A stretch of DNA of 64,000 nucleotides from Confluentibacter flavum (GCF_002843175.1 NZ_PJEO01000056.1:1-64000); one strand, 5' to 3'. Positions 38,617 through 47,900 are shown, counted from the first letter of the stretch. Notes: generated from the letters alone by a model not told the origin. A program made the numbers and translations.

Positions 38617-39942
38617 ATGAACGACACCAAAAAGGTAGGAACCTACCGCTACCGCATTTTAGCATTATTGTTTGCAGCAACTTCAATCAACTATTTTGAC
38701 CGGAGTTTGATGGGTGTTATGTCGCCCGATTTAATCGAATGGTTTGGATGGACCAACCAAGATTATTCATACATAATAATGTCTTTTCAAACGGCTTATG
38801 CTATTGGCTTACTGAGTATGGGAGGTTTAATAGATCGTTTGGGGACAAAAAAAGGATATATTGTGTCCATTGGTATCTGGAGTTTTTTCGGAATGCTACA
38901 TGCTGCCGTTGGTAAAAGCTATAGCTTTATAGGGTTTGTGCTGGCACGTTTTGGATTGGGCTACGGCGAATCCGGCAATTTTCCTGCCGCCATAAAAACC
39001 ACTGCTGAATGGTTTCCAAAAAAAGATCGTGCTTTTGCAACGGGTATTTTTAATGCAGCTACAAGTGTTGGCGCCATTGCTGCTCCATTTGTTATTGCTG
39101 CCATAGTATATTGGTCTGGTGGTGAAAGAGGTGAGGGAGATTTGGTAAATTGGCAAATTCCATTTTTAATTACTGGGGTATTAAGTGCTATATGGGTGTT
39201 TTTATGGTGGAAAACCTATCAAAAGCCCGAAGGGCATCCAAAGGTGTCTCCTGAAGAAATGGCATATATAAATAGTGATTCGGTCATTGAAAATCAAGAT
39301 AAGATTGCTTGGGTACGTGTGCTACCTAAAAAAGAAACCTGGGCTTTTGCTTTAGCTAAAGTGACCGATGCTGTTTGGTGGTTTTACCTTTTCTGGGGTG
39401 CCATTTTCCTAGCTGATAAGTTTGAGGTTGATATTAAAAATATGGGATTACCATTTCTGGTTATTTATCTTTTAGCCGATGTTGGAAGTATTTTTGGCGG
39501 ATGGCTTTCTGGAGCCTTTATTAGAAAAGGTTGGTCAATTAACAAGGCAAGAAAAATAACCTTGCTTATTTGTGCTTTAATTATTTTACCAGTTGCCTTT
39601 GTTGCCACTACCGACAATAAATGGCTTGCCATTTTCTTGATTGGATTGGGGGCTTCGGGACATCAAGCTTGGTCTGCAAATATTTTCACTTTGGTATCGG
39701 ATGTGTTTCCCAAAAAAGCGACTGCCTCAGTAGTAGGCATTGGCGGCATGGTTGGGGCAGTAGCAGGAATTGTAAGTAGCTTTATTTTAGGATCTGTTCT
39801 GGATAATGCCGGTAACACCGGATTCTTTTGGGCCTTTTTAGTAGCTGGTTCTTGCTACTTAATTATTCTTGGTTTTGTACATTTATTAATGCCAAAAATG
39901 ACACCTCTAGATGAAAATTTAAATCATGTATATAATAATTAA
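38617..39942 (+). CDS. exuT: MFS hexuronate transporter (ExuT-like)
   Basis: 441 residues with about twelve hydrophobic segments. The N-terminal RYRILALLFAATSINYFDRSLMGVMSPDL and the loop MGGLIDRLGTKKGYI place it in the anion:cation symporter branch that includes ExuT. It probably carries galacturonate or glucuronate across the inner membrane by proton symport. The operon position between uronate isomerase and tagaturonate reductase supports this substrate; the sequence alone does not separate uronates from related sugar acids. Confidence 0.86.
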   Translation: MNDTKKVGTYRYRILALLFAATSINYFDRSLMGVMSPDLIEWFGWTNQDYSYIIMSFQTAYAIGLLSMGGLIDRLGTKKGYIVSIGIWSFFGMLHAAVGKSYSFIGFVLARFGLGYGESGNFPAAIKTTAEWFPKKDRAFATGIFNAATSVGAIAAPFVIAAIVYWSGGERGEGDLVNWQIPFLITGVLSAIWVFLWWKTYQKPEGHPKVSPEEMAYINSDSVIENQDKIAWVRVLPKKETWAFALAKVTDAVWWFYLFWGAIFLADKFEVDIKNMGLPFLVIYLLADVGSIFGGWLSGAFIRKGWSINKARKITLLICALIILPVAFVATTDNKWLAIFLIGLGASGHQAWSANIFTLVSDVFPKKATASVVGIGGMVGAVAGIVSSFILGSVLDNAGNTGFFWAFLVAGSCYLIILGFVHLLMPKMTPLDENLNHVYNN

Positions 39943-40009
39943 TGATGGTTTCTTAGTGTATGTTTATAAATGTCAAGATAGTTTAGATTAAAAAGATTGT
40001 AGAGAATAA

Positions 40010-41455
40010 ATGAAAAAATTAAATAGAAAAAATGTTGGATTGGAAACTAAACTTCCAATAAAAATAGTACAATTTGGCGAAGGAAATTTTTTAAGAGCAT
40101 TTGTTGGATATGCCTTCCAAGAATTAAATAAAGTAGCCGATTTTAATGCAGGCATTGCTGTTGTGCAACCTATTGAGAAAGGTTTGGTTAATATGCTAAA
40201 TGATCAAGATGGTTTGTACACCTTGTTTATGAAAGGCATAAAAAAAGGTGAAGAAATTCAAAATATTGAACTTATTTCAAACATTGTAAAAGCGGTTGAT
40301 CCTTATGCAAATTTTAATGATTATTTGAGCTTGGCTAAAGAGGCCTCATTGGAATTTATCATTTCAAATACTACGGAGGCAGGCATTGCCTATGTAAGTT
40401 CAGATACACCAAACATGCAACCTCCAAGTTCGTTTCCTGCTAAACTAACCCTGCTTTTACACGAACGTTTTAAGTATTTTAATGGTGATGCTACTAAAGG
40501 TTTAACCATCATTCCATGCGAACTTATCAATCATAATGCCGAAACTTTAAAAGACATCATTTTAAAATATGTAGCAGATTGGAACTTTGGCGATGATTTT
40601 AAAACATGGTTATTGGAAAGCAATGCTTTTCATAGCACATTGGTTGATAGAATTGTACCTGGTTACCCAAAGGATGAGATTGAAAATTACAACAGTCAAT
40701 TAGATTATCAAGATAATTTAATCGTTGCTGCGGAAGCATTTTTCCTTTGGGTTATTGAAGGTGGCGACGATTTAAAAGCAAAATTGCCTTTCAGCAAAAC
40801 AAATCTAGACGTTAAGATTGTTGATGATATGCAACCTTACCGAACCAGAAAAGTGAGGATTTTAAACGGTGCGCATACCGCTATGGTGCCTTTTTCCATT
40901 CTTTACGGAAATAAAACCGTAAAACAATCGGTCGATAATGTGTTCACTGGTGAGTTCATAAACAGAGCTGTTTTTAATGAAATTATTGATACTTTAGATA
41001 TGGATAAAGCAGAACTAAATAGTTTTGCCGATGAGGTTTTTGACCGCTTTAGAAATCCATTCATCATCCATAACTTATCAAGCATTGCATTAAATTCGGT
41101 ATCTAAGTTTACGGTAAGGGTATTGCCAAGTTTATTAGGATATGTAAAAATCCATAAAAAAATCCCAACTAACTTAACTTTTGCTTTTGCAGCATTGATA
41201 CGTTTTTACAAAGGTACTTGGAACGGAGAAACCTTACCAGTTCAAGATAATGATGATATTGTTGCTACATTTGCAAAAATCTGGAAATCCAATGATTATT
41301 TGGAAATCGCTAAAAACGCATTAAGCATTAACGATTATTGGGGAGAAGATTTAACAAAAGTGGAGAAACTTACCGAAGCTGTTGCTTTAGCCCTAAAAGA
41401 AATGGATGCAAATGGCATTGAAGCCGGGTATAATAATTACATAAAAAAGTTCTAA
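40010..41455 (+). CDS. uxaB: Tagaturonate reductase (altronate oxidoreductase)
   Basis: 481 residues. N-terminal nucleotide-binding motif VQFGEGNFLRAFVGYAFQ, central IIPCELINHNAETLKDIIL and catalytic-domain segment RKVRILNGAHTAMVPF are those of the mannitol dehydrogenase-related UxaB group. It reduces D-tagaturonate to D-altronate with NADH. It is preceded by exuT (67-bp gap) and followed by uxaA (30-bp gap), so product and next enzyme are encoded together. Confidence 0.95.
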   Translation: MKKLNRKNVGLETKLPIKIVQFGEGNFLRAFVGYAFQELNKVADFNAGIAVVQPIEKGLVNMLNDQDGLYTLFMKGIKKGEEIQNIELISNIVKAVDPYANFNDYLSLAKEASLEFIISNTTEAGIAYVSSDTPNMQPPSSFPAKLTLLLHERFKYFNGDATKGLTIIPCELINHNAETLKDIILKYVADWNFGDDFKTWLLESNAFHSTLVDRIVPGYPKDEIENYNSQLDYQDNLIVAAEAFFLWVIEGGDDLKAKLPFSKTNLDVKIVDDMQPYRTRKVRILNGAHTAMVPFSILYGNKTVKQSVDNVFTGEFINRAVFNEIIDTLDMDKAELNSFADEVFDRFRNPFIIHNLSSIALNSVSKFTVRVLPSLLGYVKIHKKIPTNLTFAFAALIRFYKGTWNGETLPVQDNDDIVATFAKIWKSNDYLEIAKNALSINDYWGEDLTKVEKLTEAVALALKEMDANGIEAGYNNYIKKF

Positions 41456-41485
41456 ATTTTTCATAGAAGTATAATAGATTTAAAT

Positions 41486-43093
41486 ATGCAAAAAAAACTC
41501 ATAAAAGTCCATCCTACCGATAATGTAGCCGTAGCATTGGTAAATTTAAAAGCAGGCGATGTTGTATCTTTTGAAGGAGAGGAAATAAACATACTATCTG
41601 ATACAAAATCCAAGCATAAAATTGCATTGGAAACATTTGAAACTGGAGCCAGAATCATAATGTATGGGGTTTTAGTTGGCAGTGCTAATAATACCATTAA
41701 AAAAGGAGATGTATTAACTACCGAAAATGTAAAGCACCAAAGCGAAAAAGTATTTGGAAGAACCGAAACTTTTAGTTGGACAGCTCCAAATGTTGATAAG
41801 TGGAAAGACAAAACCTTTTTAGGATATCATAGGGAAGATGGCCAAGTAGGAACAGAAAATGTGTGGTTATTTTTTCCATTGGTTTTCTGTGAAAATAGAA
41901 ATATTGAAATTTTAAAAGACGTTTTTGAAAAAGAACTTTTAAAACAAAGAGCTAATCCGCACCAAATGTTGCTTCGCTCGTTAGTTAGTGGGGCGCAAGA
42001 AACAGAGGTTTTACCAACGACTTCAGATGTGTTTGATAATATTGATGTCAAATTCATTACCCATCCTGGAGGTTGTGGTAGTATTAGGCAAGACTCTGAA
42101 AGCTTAGCTAAACTATTGGCTGGTTACGTAAACAATCCAAATGTTGCAGGCGCAACGGTTTTGAGTTTAGGATGCCAAAATCTTCAAATAAGTACTTTTA
42201 AAAATGCGTTGAATGCTATTAATCCAAACCTAAACAAGCCAGTTCTTATTTTTGAACAGCAACAAATGGGTACGGTAGATAATATGTTGACTGCTATTGT
42301 AAAAGAATCTTTTGAAGCTATTAAAAAAGCAAATGAGGTTAAACGCAAACCTGCTCCATTATCTAAATTACGAGTTGGTTTGGAATGTGGTGGATCTGAT
42401 GGGTTTTCAGGAATTTCAGCAAATCCAACATTAGGAGCTGTTTCTGATATTTTAACGGCTTTAAATGGAATCGCTATTTTATCTGAATTCCCAGAATTAT
42501 GTGGTGTGGAACAAGAATTGGTCAATAGATGTGTTGAAGATGAAAAAGGAGAGAAGTTTTTAAAATTGATGAAAACTTATGAAAAATCCGTTATAGATGC
42601 TGGTTCCGGATTTGATATGAATCCCTCTCCCGGAAATATAAAAGATGGTTTAATTACAGATGCCATGAAATCGGCCGGTGCAGCCAAAAAAGGTGGCACA
42701 TCGCCAGTACAAGATGTTTTGGATTATGGTGAGTATATCACTAAACCAGGACTTAATTTATTGTGTACACCAGGAAATGATGTTGAAAGCACCACCGCCA
42801 TGGTAGGTTCTGGAGCTAATGTGGTGTTGTTTACGACGGGCTTAGGCACACCAACGGGAAATCCTATTGCACCAATTATTAAAGTGTCTTCAAATACTGA
42901 GCTTGCTCAAAAAATGCCAGATATTATTGATATAGAAACTGGTGCCGTCATTCGTGGTGAAAAAACCATTGAAGAAATGGCAGACGAAATGCTTGAATTT
43001 ATTATTGATGTAGCAAGCGGGAAAATACAAACCAAAGCCAAATTATTGAATCAGAATGATTTTATTCCTTGGCGCAGAGGCGTTTCCTTATAA
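41486..43093 (+). CDS. uxaA: Altronate dehydratase
   Basis: 535 residues. An N-terminal SAF domain of about 85 residues (KKLIKVHPTDNVAVALVNLKAGDVV) is followed by the catalytic domain (FLGYHREDGQVGTENVW, THPGGCGS, LGCQNLQIS, GLECGGSDGFSGISANP, LCTPGNDVESTTAMVGSGANVVLFTTGLGTPTGNP). It dehydrates D-altronate to 2-keto-3-deoxy-D-gluconate, the substrate of the kinase encoded at 44558-45598. The conserved Cys residues in the GGCGS, GCQ and ECGGSD segments are present. It is the last gene of the plus-strand uronate operon, before a bidirectional terminator. Confidence 0.96.
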   Translation: MQKKLIKVHPTDNVAVALVNLKAGDVVSFEGEEINILSDTKSKHKIALETFETGARIIMYGVLVGSANNTIKKGDVLTTENVKHQSEKVFGRTETFSWTAPNVDKWKDKTFLGYHREDGQVGTENVWLFFPLVFCENRNIEILKDVFEKELLKQRANPHQMLLRSLVSGAQETEVLPTTSDVFDNIDVKFITHPGGCGSIRQDSESLAKLLAGYVNNPNVAGATVLSLGCQNLQISTFKNALNAINPNLNKPVLIFEQQQMGTVDNMLTAIVKESFEAIKKANEVKRKPAPLSKLRVGLECGGSDGFSGISANPTLGAVSDILTALNGIAILSEFPELCGVEQELVNRCVEDEKGEKFLKLMKTYEKSVIDAGSGFDMNPSPGNIKDGLITDAMKSAGAAKKGGTSPVQDVLDYGEYITKPGLNLLCTPGNDVESTTAMVGSGANVVLFTTGLGTPTGNPIAPIIKVSSNTELAQKMPDIIDIETGAVIRGEKTIEEMADEMLEFIIDVASGKIQTKAKLLNQNDFIPWRRGVSL

Positions 43094-43103
43094 TTTTTGA
43101 AAT

Positions 43104-43140
43104 AAAAAAAACCGTTGAAGCTAGTTTCAACGGTTTTTTT
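43104..43140. terminator. Bidirectional intrinsic terminator
   Basis: A7 followed by ACCGTTGAA (43111-43119) pairs with TTCAACGGT-T6 (43126-43140). It separates uxaA (plus) from the lipoprotein gene (minus), with T runs on both strands. Confidence 0.9.
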
Positions 43141-43158
43141 ATGAACTTAAAAGACATC

Positions 43159-43695
43159 TTATTCTTCCATCATTGAAGATTTATCAGCGTCATCACTATG
43201 TAAGGCTGTAAACAACCCGCCAAAATCTCCATAGCCTTGCTGTAAAATGATTTTGCCTTCTTCATTAAAATCAAGAGATTCATAATATTTCATGACAGCT
43301 GATTTTGCTTCAGTAGAATCTGTTGCAGGCAAAGTGACTTCCCATTCACCATAATAACGCACAGAACCATCTGGCTTTTTTGTATCAGGATTAACGCCGG
43401 GTAATAACACTAATGGATCTGTTATCAATTTAAAATCATAAGTTTCCCAAAGCATTTTATCATTTTTTTTAACATCATCTAAAGATAATGAATCTTTTGC
43501 CCCTACTCCTGTATCCAAAAGAATCGCATTGTCTGCATACATGGAATAATCTTGGTTTTCATCTTCAAATCCCTTGATATTGGCCAAAACTGTTTCTGAA
43601 TTCTTATTGAACAATTCATCTGCGGTATTGTCCACTTTGGGTTGACATGCCATAAAGAATAATGACAAGCATAAAATCAAATAAATAGTTTTCAT
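43159..43695 (-). CDS. Predicted lipoprotein with NTF2/SnoaL-like pattern
   Basis: 178 residues; lipobox Cys17 (FFMAC). The mature part has the alpha-then-sheet layout of NTF2-like proteins: an N-terminal helix (ADELFNKNSETVLANIKGF), then MYADNAILLDTG, YDFKLITDPLVLLPG, and GSVRYYGEWEVT with a final YYESLDFNEEGKI strand. No catalytic residue can be named and the family call is a pattern judgement. It stands alone between the uronate operon and eda, with the terminator at 43104-43140 just after its stop, so a link to uronate use is uncertain. Confidence 0.65.
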   Translation of the reverse strand: MKTIYLILCLSLFFMACQPKVDNTADELFNKNSETVLANIKGFEDENQDYSMYADNAILLDTGVGAKDSLSLDDVKKNDKMLWETYDFKLITDPLVLLPGVNPDTKKPDGSVRYYGEWEVTLPATDSTEAKSAVMKYYESLDFNEEGKIILQQGYGDFGGLFTALHSDDADKSSMMEE

Positions 43696-43802
43696 AATTG
43701 GTTTATGTTTAAGTTAGTAAAAACATAAATATACAAAAACTAATAATATCAACTTATAACTTTTTGAAAGTCAGTTGTTTTATTAAAAAATACTAGATTA
43801 AA

Positions 43803-44471
43803 TTACTTCCTGATGGATTTTATTATAGCCATAGCATTTTTAACATCCTGCTCTAATTTAACATAATCTTTATTCGCAATGATCTCTTTTGATATTAATT
43901 GAGATCCCATCCCCACACAGGTGACACCGGCATCAAACCATCCTTTTAAATTGTCTTTGGTTGGAGATACACCGCCAGTAGGCATAATGCTTGTCCATGG
44001 TTGTGGTCCTTTAACACCTTTTACGAAATTTGGTCCGTACAAATCCCCTGGGAATAATTTTACTATTTCGCAACCTAATTCTTCTGCTTTAGCAATTTCG
44101 GTTACAGAGCCACAGCCGGGTGACCATAATACTTTTCTTCTGTTACAAACTATAGCAATATCTTCTCTCAATACAGGTGTTACAACAAAATTTGCGCCTA
44201 ATGCCATGTATAAAGAGGCCGCTGCTGCATCGGTAACAGAACCAACTCCCATAATCATTCCCGGAAGTTCTTTAATCGCATATTTTGTTAATTCACCAAA
44301 AACTTCATGAGCAAAATCGCCACGAGCCGTAAACTCCATCAATCTGGCGCCACCATCATAACACGCTTTTAATACTTTTTTGCTTAATTCTATATCACTA
44401 TGGAAAAATAAAGGAATCATCCCTGTATCTTTCATAGCTTGTGCTACTTCTAATCTTGAAAATTGTGCCAT
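43803..44471 (-). CDS. eda: KDPG/KHG aldolase
   Basis: 222 residues. Family segments: RLMEFTARGD with the catalytic Glu, MGVGSVTDAAAASLYMALGANFVVTPVL, SPGCGSVTEIAKAEELG and the Schiff-base Lys in EIVKLFPGDLYGP. It splits 2-keto-3-deoxy-6-phosphogluconate into pyruvate and glyceraldehyde 3-phosphate, the last step of the uronate route. It lies 86 bp downstream of kdgK on the same strand and is probably co-transcribed with it. Confidence 0.95.
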   Translation of the reverse strand: MAQFSRLEVAQAMKDTGMIPLFFHSDIELSKKVLKACYDGGARLMEFTARGDFAHEVFGELTKYAIKELPGMIMGVGSVTDAAAASLYMALGANFVVTPVLREDIAIVCNRRKVLWSPGCGSVTEIAKAEELGCEIVKLFPGDLYGPNFVKGVKGPQPWTSIMPTGGVSPTKDNLKGWFDAGVTCVGMGSQLISKEIIANKDYVKLEQDVKNAMAIIKSIRK

Positions 44472-44488
44472 TTTTTAATATGTTTATT

Positions 44489-44530
44489 CGTTTAATCGTT
44501 CATTTGTTGATTTGGGTAACCGATTAAACG
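44489..44530. repeat. Inverted repeat between kdgK and eda
   Basis: CGTTTAATCG (44489-44498) and CGATTAAACG (44521-44530) are exact complements with a 22-nt spacer; further out, GTTTATT/AATAAAC and TTGTTGA/TCAACAA also match. It may be a dispersed palindromic repeat or a paired operator; it resembles half of the LacI-type sites near kdgK (CGATTAA). Confidence 0.5.
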
Positions 44531-44557
44531 ATTATACAATTCAACAAATAAACTAAT

Positions 44558-45598
44558 TTATCTCGCTACTCTACCAGAGGCATCGCCACCCATTAGTTTT
44601 GTGACTTCCTCTACTGTTACCAAATTGGCATCACCTTTAATAGTGTGCTTTAAACATGATGCTGCCACTGCAAAGTCTAAAGCATTTTGGTCGTTGTCTG
44701 GATAGGTTAACAACCCATAAATCAATCCGCCCATAAAACTATCACCACCACCTACTCTATCAACGATATCAGTAATTTGATACTGACGGGTTTCATACAT
44801 TTTTTTACCATCATATAAAACACCAGCCCACGTATTATGAGATGCAGAAATAGAACCTCTTAACGTCGTAATGACTTTTTTAGCTCTTGGGAATTTTTTC
44901 ATCATTTGTTGGCAAACAGATAAAAAAGCTTCTGCTTTTACATCATGACCGTGTGTTTGAACATCCAAGCCTTCTGGTTTAATTCCGAAGTGCATTTCCG
45001 CATCTTCTTCATTTCCTAAAATAACATCGCAGTACGAAGTTAATTCAGTCATAATAGCTTCACGATCACCACCATATTTCCAAAGTTTAGCCCTGTAATT
45101 TAAATCTGTTGAAATGGTAACACCTAATTTACTAGCTGCTTTAACCGCTTCTAAACAAGCATCAGCTGAACTTTGTGAAATAGCTGGTGTAATACCTGTC
45201 CAATGAAACCATTCCACACCTTTAAATACCTCATTCCAATTAACCATGCCTGGTTGGATTTCAGACATCGCAGAATGTGATCTATCGTAAACGACTTTGC
45301 TGCCTCTAGATACTGCTCCAGTTTCCAAAAAGTAAATACCTAAACGCTCGCCGCCCCAAACGATTTTATCCACACCAACGCCTCTTTTACGCATTTCCAT
45401 CATAGCGCATTGACCAATATCATTTTTTGGCAATCGTGTTACGAAATCAACTGAAATACCATAATTGGCTAATGATACTGCTACGTTAGATTCCCCTCCA
45501 CCGTAAACAACCTCAAAATTGTCTGCTTGAGAAAATCTTAAAAATCCTTGGGGAGCTAATCTTAGCATGATTTCTCCAAATGTTACAACTCTACTCAT
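44558..45598 (-). CDS. kdgK: 2-keto-3-deoxygluconate kinase (PfkB family)
   Basis: 346 residues. The PfkB/ribokinase N-terminal motif GGGESNVAVSLANYG and the C-terminal motif DRVGGGDSFMGGLIYGLL, with the catalytic Asp, are both intact. The family's KDG kinase branch also shows GEIMLRLAPQGFLRF at the start, as here. It phosphorylates KDG to KDPG for the aldolase encoded next. Together with uxaC, uxaB, uxaA and eda this completes galacturonate catabolism. A LacI-type half-site and a TATATTTG box lie in its upstream region. Confidence 0.93.
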   Translation of the reverse strand: MSRVVTFGEIMLRLAPQGFLRFSQADNFEVVYGGGESNVAVSLANYGISVDFVTRLPKNDIGQCAMMEMRKRGVGVDKIVWGGERLGIYFLETGAVSRGSKVVYDRSHSAMSEIQPGMVNWNEVFKGVEWFHWTGITPAISQSSADACLEAVKAASKLGVTISTDLNYRAKLWKYGGDREAIMTELTSYCDVILGNEEDAEMHFGIKPEGLDVQTHGHDVKAEAFLSVCQQMMKKFPRAKKVITTLRGSISASHNTWAGVLYDGKKMYETRQYQITDIVDRVGGGDSFMGGLIYGLLTYPDNDQNALDFAVAASCLKHTIKGDANLVTVEEVTKLMGGDASGRVAR

Positions 45599-45624
45599 TT
45601 AATAAATTTATTAATTATTTGTAT

Positions 45625-45642
45625 TGGTTAATCGTTTGAACA
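45625..45642 (-). promoter_or_regulatory. Candidate LacI-type operator upstream of kdgK
   Basis: Reads TGTTCAAACGATTAACCA on the minus strand, sharing its first ten bases exactly with the site at 45759-45776. It lies between the candidate kdgK promoter box and the gene. Confidence 0.55.
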
Positions 45643-45693
45643 GCTATTAAAAAAATTATGCTTAAAAACATATACATCAAAAAGAAAATATTT

Positions 45694-45701
45694 CAAATAT
45701 A
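45694..45701 (-). promoter_or_regulatory. Candidate -7 box of the kdgK-eda promoter
   Basis: TATATTTG on the minus strand, about 93 bp upstream of the kdgK start and upstream of the operator-like site at 45625-45642. No clear -33 element. Confidence 0.45.
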
Positions 45702-45752
45702 GATTTTTTAAAGGATATTCCTAAATAAAAACGGAATGTTAACAAAAAAGTT

Positions 45753-45776
45753 TATTTTTGTTCAAACGTTGAAACA
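45753..45776 (+). promoter_or_regulatory. lacI-type gene promoter box overlapping its operator
   Basis: TATTTTTG (45753-45760) fits TAnnTTTG. It runs into TGTTCAAACGTTGAAACA (45759-45776), a palindrome with central CG and 14 of 18 symmetric positions, typical of LacI/GalR operators. Binding there would block the gene's own promoter 15 bp before its start. Confidence 0.6.
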
Positions 45777-45790
45777 AATATATACAAAAA

Positions 45791-46831
45791 TTGGCTACCA
45801 AAAAAAAAACGACCATAAAAGATATTGCTAATGTGTTGGGCATTACACCTTCGGCGGTTTCAAAAGCACTAAGCAACCATCCCCGAATTAGTGATAAAAC
45901 CAAAACAGCCGTTTTACAAATAGCCCAAAACTTAAACTACCAACCTAACCATTTAGCCAGTGCTTTAAGAAAAGGAAAAAGCAATTTGGTGGGTGTCATT
46001 ATACCAAAAGCTAACAGCCATTTTTTCTCTTCCATTATAGAAAAAATTGAAGAGGTTTTAAATGAAAAAGGATATAATGTGATTATTGCACAATCAAACG
46101 AATCCTACAATAAAGAATGTAAAAGTATTGATGCTTTGTTATACACTCAAGTAGATGGCATCATTGCTTCTATGGCGAATGAAACGGTTAAATTGGATTA
46201 TTATGAAAAAATTAAATCCAAAGGCATTCCTTTAATTTTATTTGACAGGGGTGAAAACGATTTGAATGTGGATTATGTTGGTATTGACGATTATTTAAGT
46301 AGCCATTTAGTAATTGAACATCTGGTTGAACAAGGTTGCAAAAGAATAGCACATATAGCCGGTTTTAGCCATACTAGAATTTATAAAAACAGGATTAGGG
46401 GCTATAGAGATGCTTTAGAAAAATTTGGTTTACCAATTGAAGACTCATTGATCATAGAAAGCAATTTGGGTATTGAAGATGGCAGACGCATTATGCAACA
46501 GCTTTTAGAACAGAAAAATAAACCAGACGCCGTATATGCCGCTGGAGATTATGCTGCATTGGGAGCGCTTCAAGTGTTGCAGGAAAACCATATAAATGTT
46601 CCTGAAGATATTGCTTTGGTTGGTTTTACTAATGAACCATTTACATCTTTAGTTACGCCGTCTATCACTTCTGTTGAACAACATAGCGAGCAAATTGGTA
46701 AAGTAGCTGCCGAAACACTTTTAAAGAGATTGGATTCCCCAAATGAAAAGGTATCTTTAAACAAATTAATTCTTCCTGCAGAGCTTATAATAAGATCGTC
46801 ATCTAAAAAATTAATCAATAATATACTTTAA
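45791..46831 (+). CDS. LacI/GalR-family transcriptional regulator
   Basis: 346 residues. N-terminal HTH TTIKDIANVLGITPSAVSKALSNHPRISDKT and hinge ASALRKGKSNLVGVIIP lead into the periplasmic-binding-like domain (GIPLILFDRGENDLNVDYVGIDD; DAVYAAGDYAALGALQVL). The start is a TTG: the HTH begins seven codons in and no ATG lies in frame upstream. It is divergent from kdgK-eda and adjacent to the uronate genes, so it most likely represses them and itself through the shared TGTTCAAACG sites, released by a uronate or KDG-type ligand. Confidence 0.9.
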   Translation: MATKKKTTIKDIANVLGITPSAVSKALSNHPRISDKTKTAVLQIAQNLNYQPNHLASALRKGKSNLVGVIIPKANSHFFSSIIEKIEEVLNEKGYNVIIAQSNESYNKECKSIDALLYTQVDGIIASMANETVKLDYYEKIKSKGIPLILFDRGENDLNVDYVGIDDYLSSHLVIEHLVEQGCKRIAHIAGFSHTRIYKNRIRGYRDALEKFGLPIEDSLIIESNLGIEDGRRIMQQLLEQKNKPDAVYAAGDYAALGALQVLQENHINVPEDIALVGFTNEPFTSLVTPSITSVEQHSEQIGKVAAETLLKRLDSPNEKVSLNKLILPAELIIRSSSKKLINNIL

Positions 46832-46989
46832 ATTCTTTTTAATTAATCATTTACAAATTCTTATAAAGAATAAAAAACATCACTTTACTAAAAGTGTTAA
46901 TAATAATCCCTTGAGTTAAAAAAATGCCTATTTTAGTCTAGTCCAAATTTTTAAAAAAATCAGTGTTGATTTTAACCAAAATGACATTT

Positions 46990-47673
46990 ATGAAAAAATA
47001 TTTACCGCTTTTTTTTGTGCTATTTAGTTACATGGCTTACTCTCAAAATACCGAAAGTAAAACCTACTCTTTTGATTCCATTGTTTCCCTAAACGTTCCA
47101 AATACCTTTTTTGAATCAGATACACTTGTTGATGGTGTAAAAATCCATCAAATAAGATTCAAAACAAATACCTATAATTTTATTGCCCAAAAAGTGCTTT
47201 TTCAAGATGAAAATCAAAAAGAAAGTCTTTCCAGGTTGCCATATAATTATACTAGTTTGATTGACGAGTATAACCGTGTTATAGCTAGAATGAGATATAG
47301 AGTACCTTATTATTTAAAGACTAAAACACTTGTTGAAAAAGAAGGTTTTACTGGTTATAATTTAAAATTTGTTAACGATGTAGATACGTCTACCTACGAA
47401 GCTGAATTTTATTTATTAAATAAAAATTTATATACTTTTTTCTATGCCAGCGATACACATTTTGATAAAGATGTTGTAGCTGAACTTTTTAATTCTATTA
47501 AAATAAATACGAATCAAGATATTAGTCAGTATTTGGGGAAACCACCAAAATATAGAATTGGCTATGTTATAGCTACTTATTTTTTCCTGAGTTTAATGCT
47601 TGTAGGCGTCGTCATTTATTTCATTAAAATTTACAGGAAAAAAACAGGTAAAACAGATTTTTTAAAGGAATAA
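46990..47673 (+). CDS. Unknown exported protein with C-terminal membrane anchor
   Basis: About 227 residues from ATG 46990, which gives a clean signal peptide (MKKYLPLFFVLFSYMAYSQ); an ATG at 46981 is also possible. The extracytoplasmic part of about 150 residues is strand-rich (TYSFDSIVSLNVPNTFFESDTLVDGVKIHQIRFK) and resembles PsbP-like or similar alpha/beta sandwiches only in pattern. A hydrophobic segment at about 190-212 (IGYVIATYFFLSLMLVGVVIYFI) is followed by a basic tail. I do not recognise the family. It is a single gene ahead of the terminator at 47861-47895. Confidence 0.7.
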   Translation: MKKYLPLFFVLFSYMAYSQNTESKTYSFDSIVSLNVPNTFFESDTLVDGVKIHQIRFKTNTYNFIAQKVLFQDENQKESLSRLPYNYTSLIDEYNRVIARMRYRVPYYLKTKTLVEKEGFTGYNLKFVNDVDTSTYEAEFYLLNKNLYTFFYASDTHFDKDVVAELFNSIKINTNQDISQYLGKPPKYRIGYVIATYFFLSLMLVGVVIYFIKIYRKKTGKTDFLKE

Positions 47674-47709
47674 AAATCTATAACTGATTATCTAAAATTA
47701 ATCACCCAA

Positions 47710-47745
47710 CGATTGTCACCCGGAACCTGTTTCAGGGTTTCATTA
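47710..47745. repeat. Degenerate dispersed palindromic repeat
   Basis: GTCACCCGGAACCTGTTTCAGGGTTTC resembles the half-element found between trpB and trpA (CTGAACTTGTTTCAG) and forms a small CCTG-TTT-CAGG hairpin. It looks like a decayed copy of the same intergenic repeat class. Confidence 0.45.
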
Positions 47746-47860
47746 GTAAACCGAAGATGATCAATAATGTGGTATGTGATAGCTGCTGGGACAGCATAAC
47801 GGATCAATAATCGTTCTTGTGAAAACGATATTTGTTATTCTTAATAATTATCGACAAAAA

Positions 47861-47900
47861 AACAACCCCTAAAAATTTGATTCTTAGGGGTTGTTTTTTT
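47861..47900. terminator. Bidirectional intrinsic terminator
   Basis: AACAACCCCTAA (47861-47872) pairs perfectly with TTAGGGGTTGTT (47884-47895), with A7 before and T7 after. It separates the convergent genes ending at 47673 and 47915. Confidence 0.92.

Noticed and set aside
43921-44310. 129-codon plus-strand ORF
   Set aside because: Fully contained in eda on the opposite strand; a shadow frame of a well-conserved gene.
46857-46871. ATTCTT-ATA-AAGAAT hairpin after the LacI-type gene
   Set aside because: AT-only six-bp stem without T run; too weak to call a terminator.
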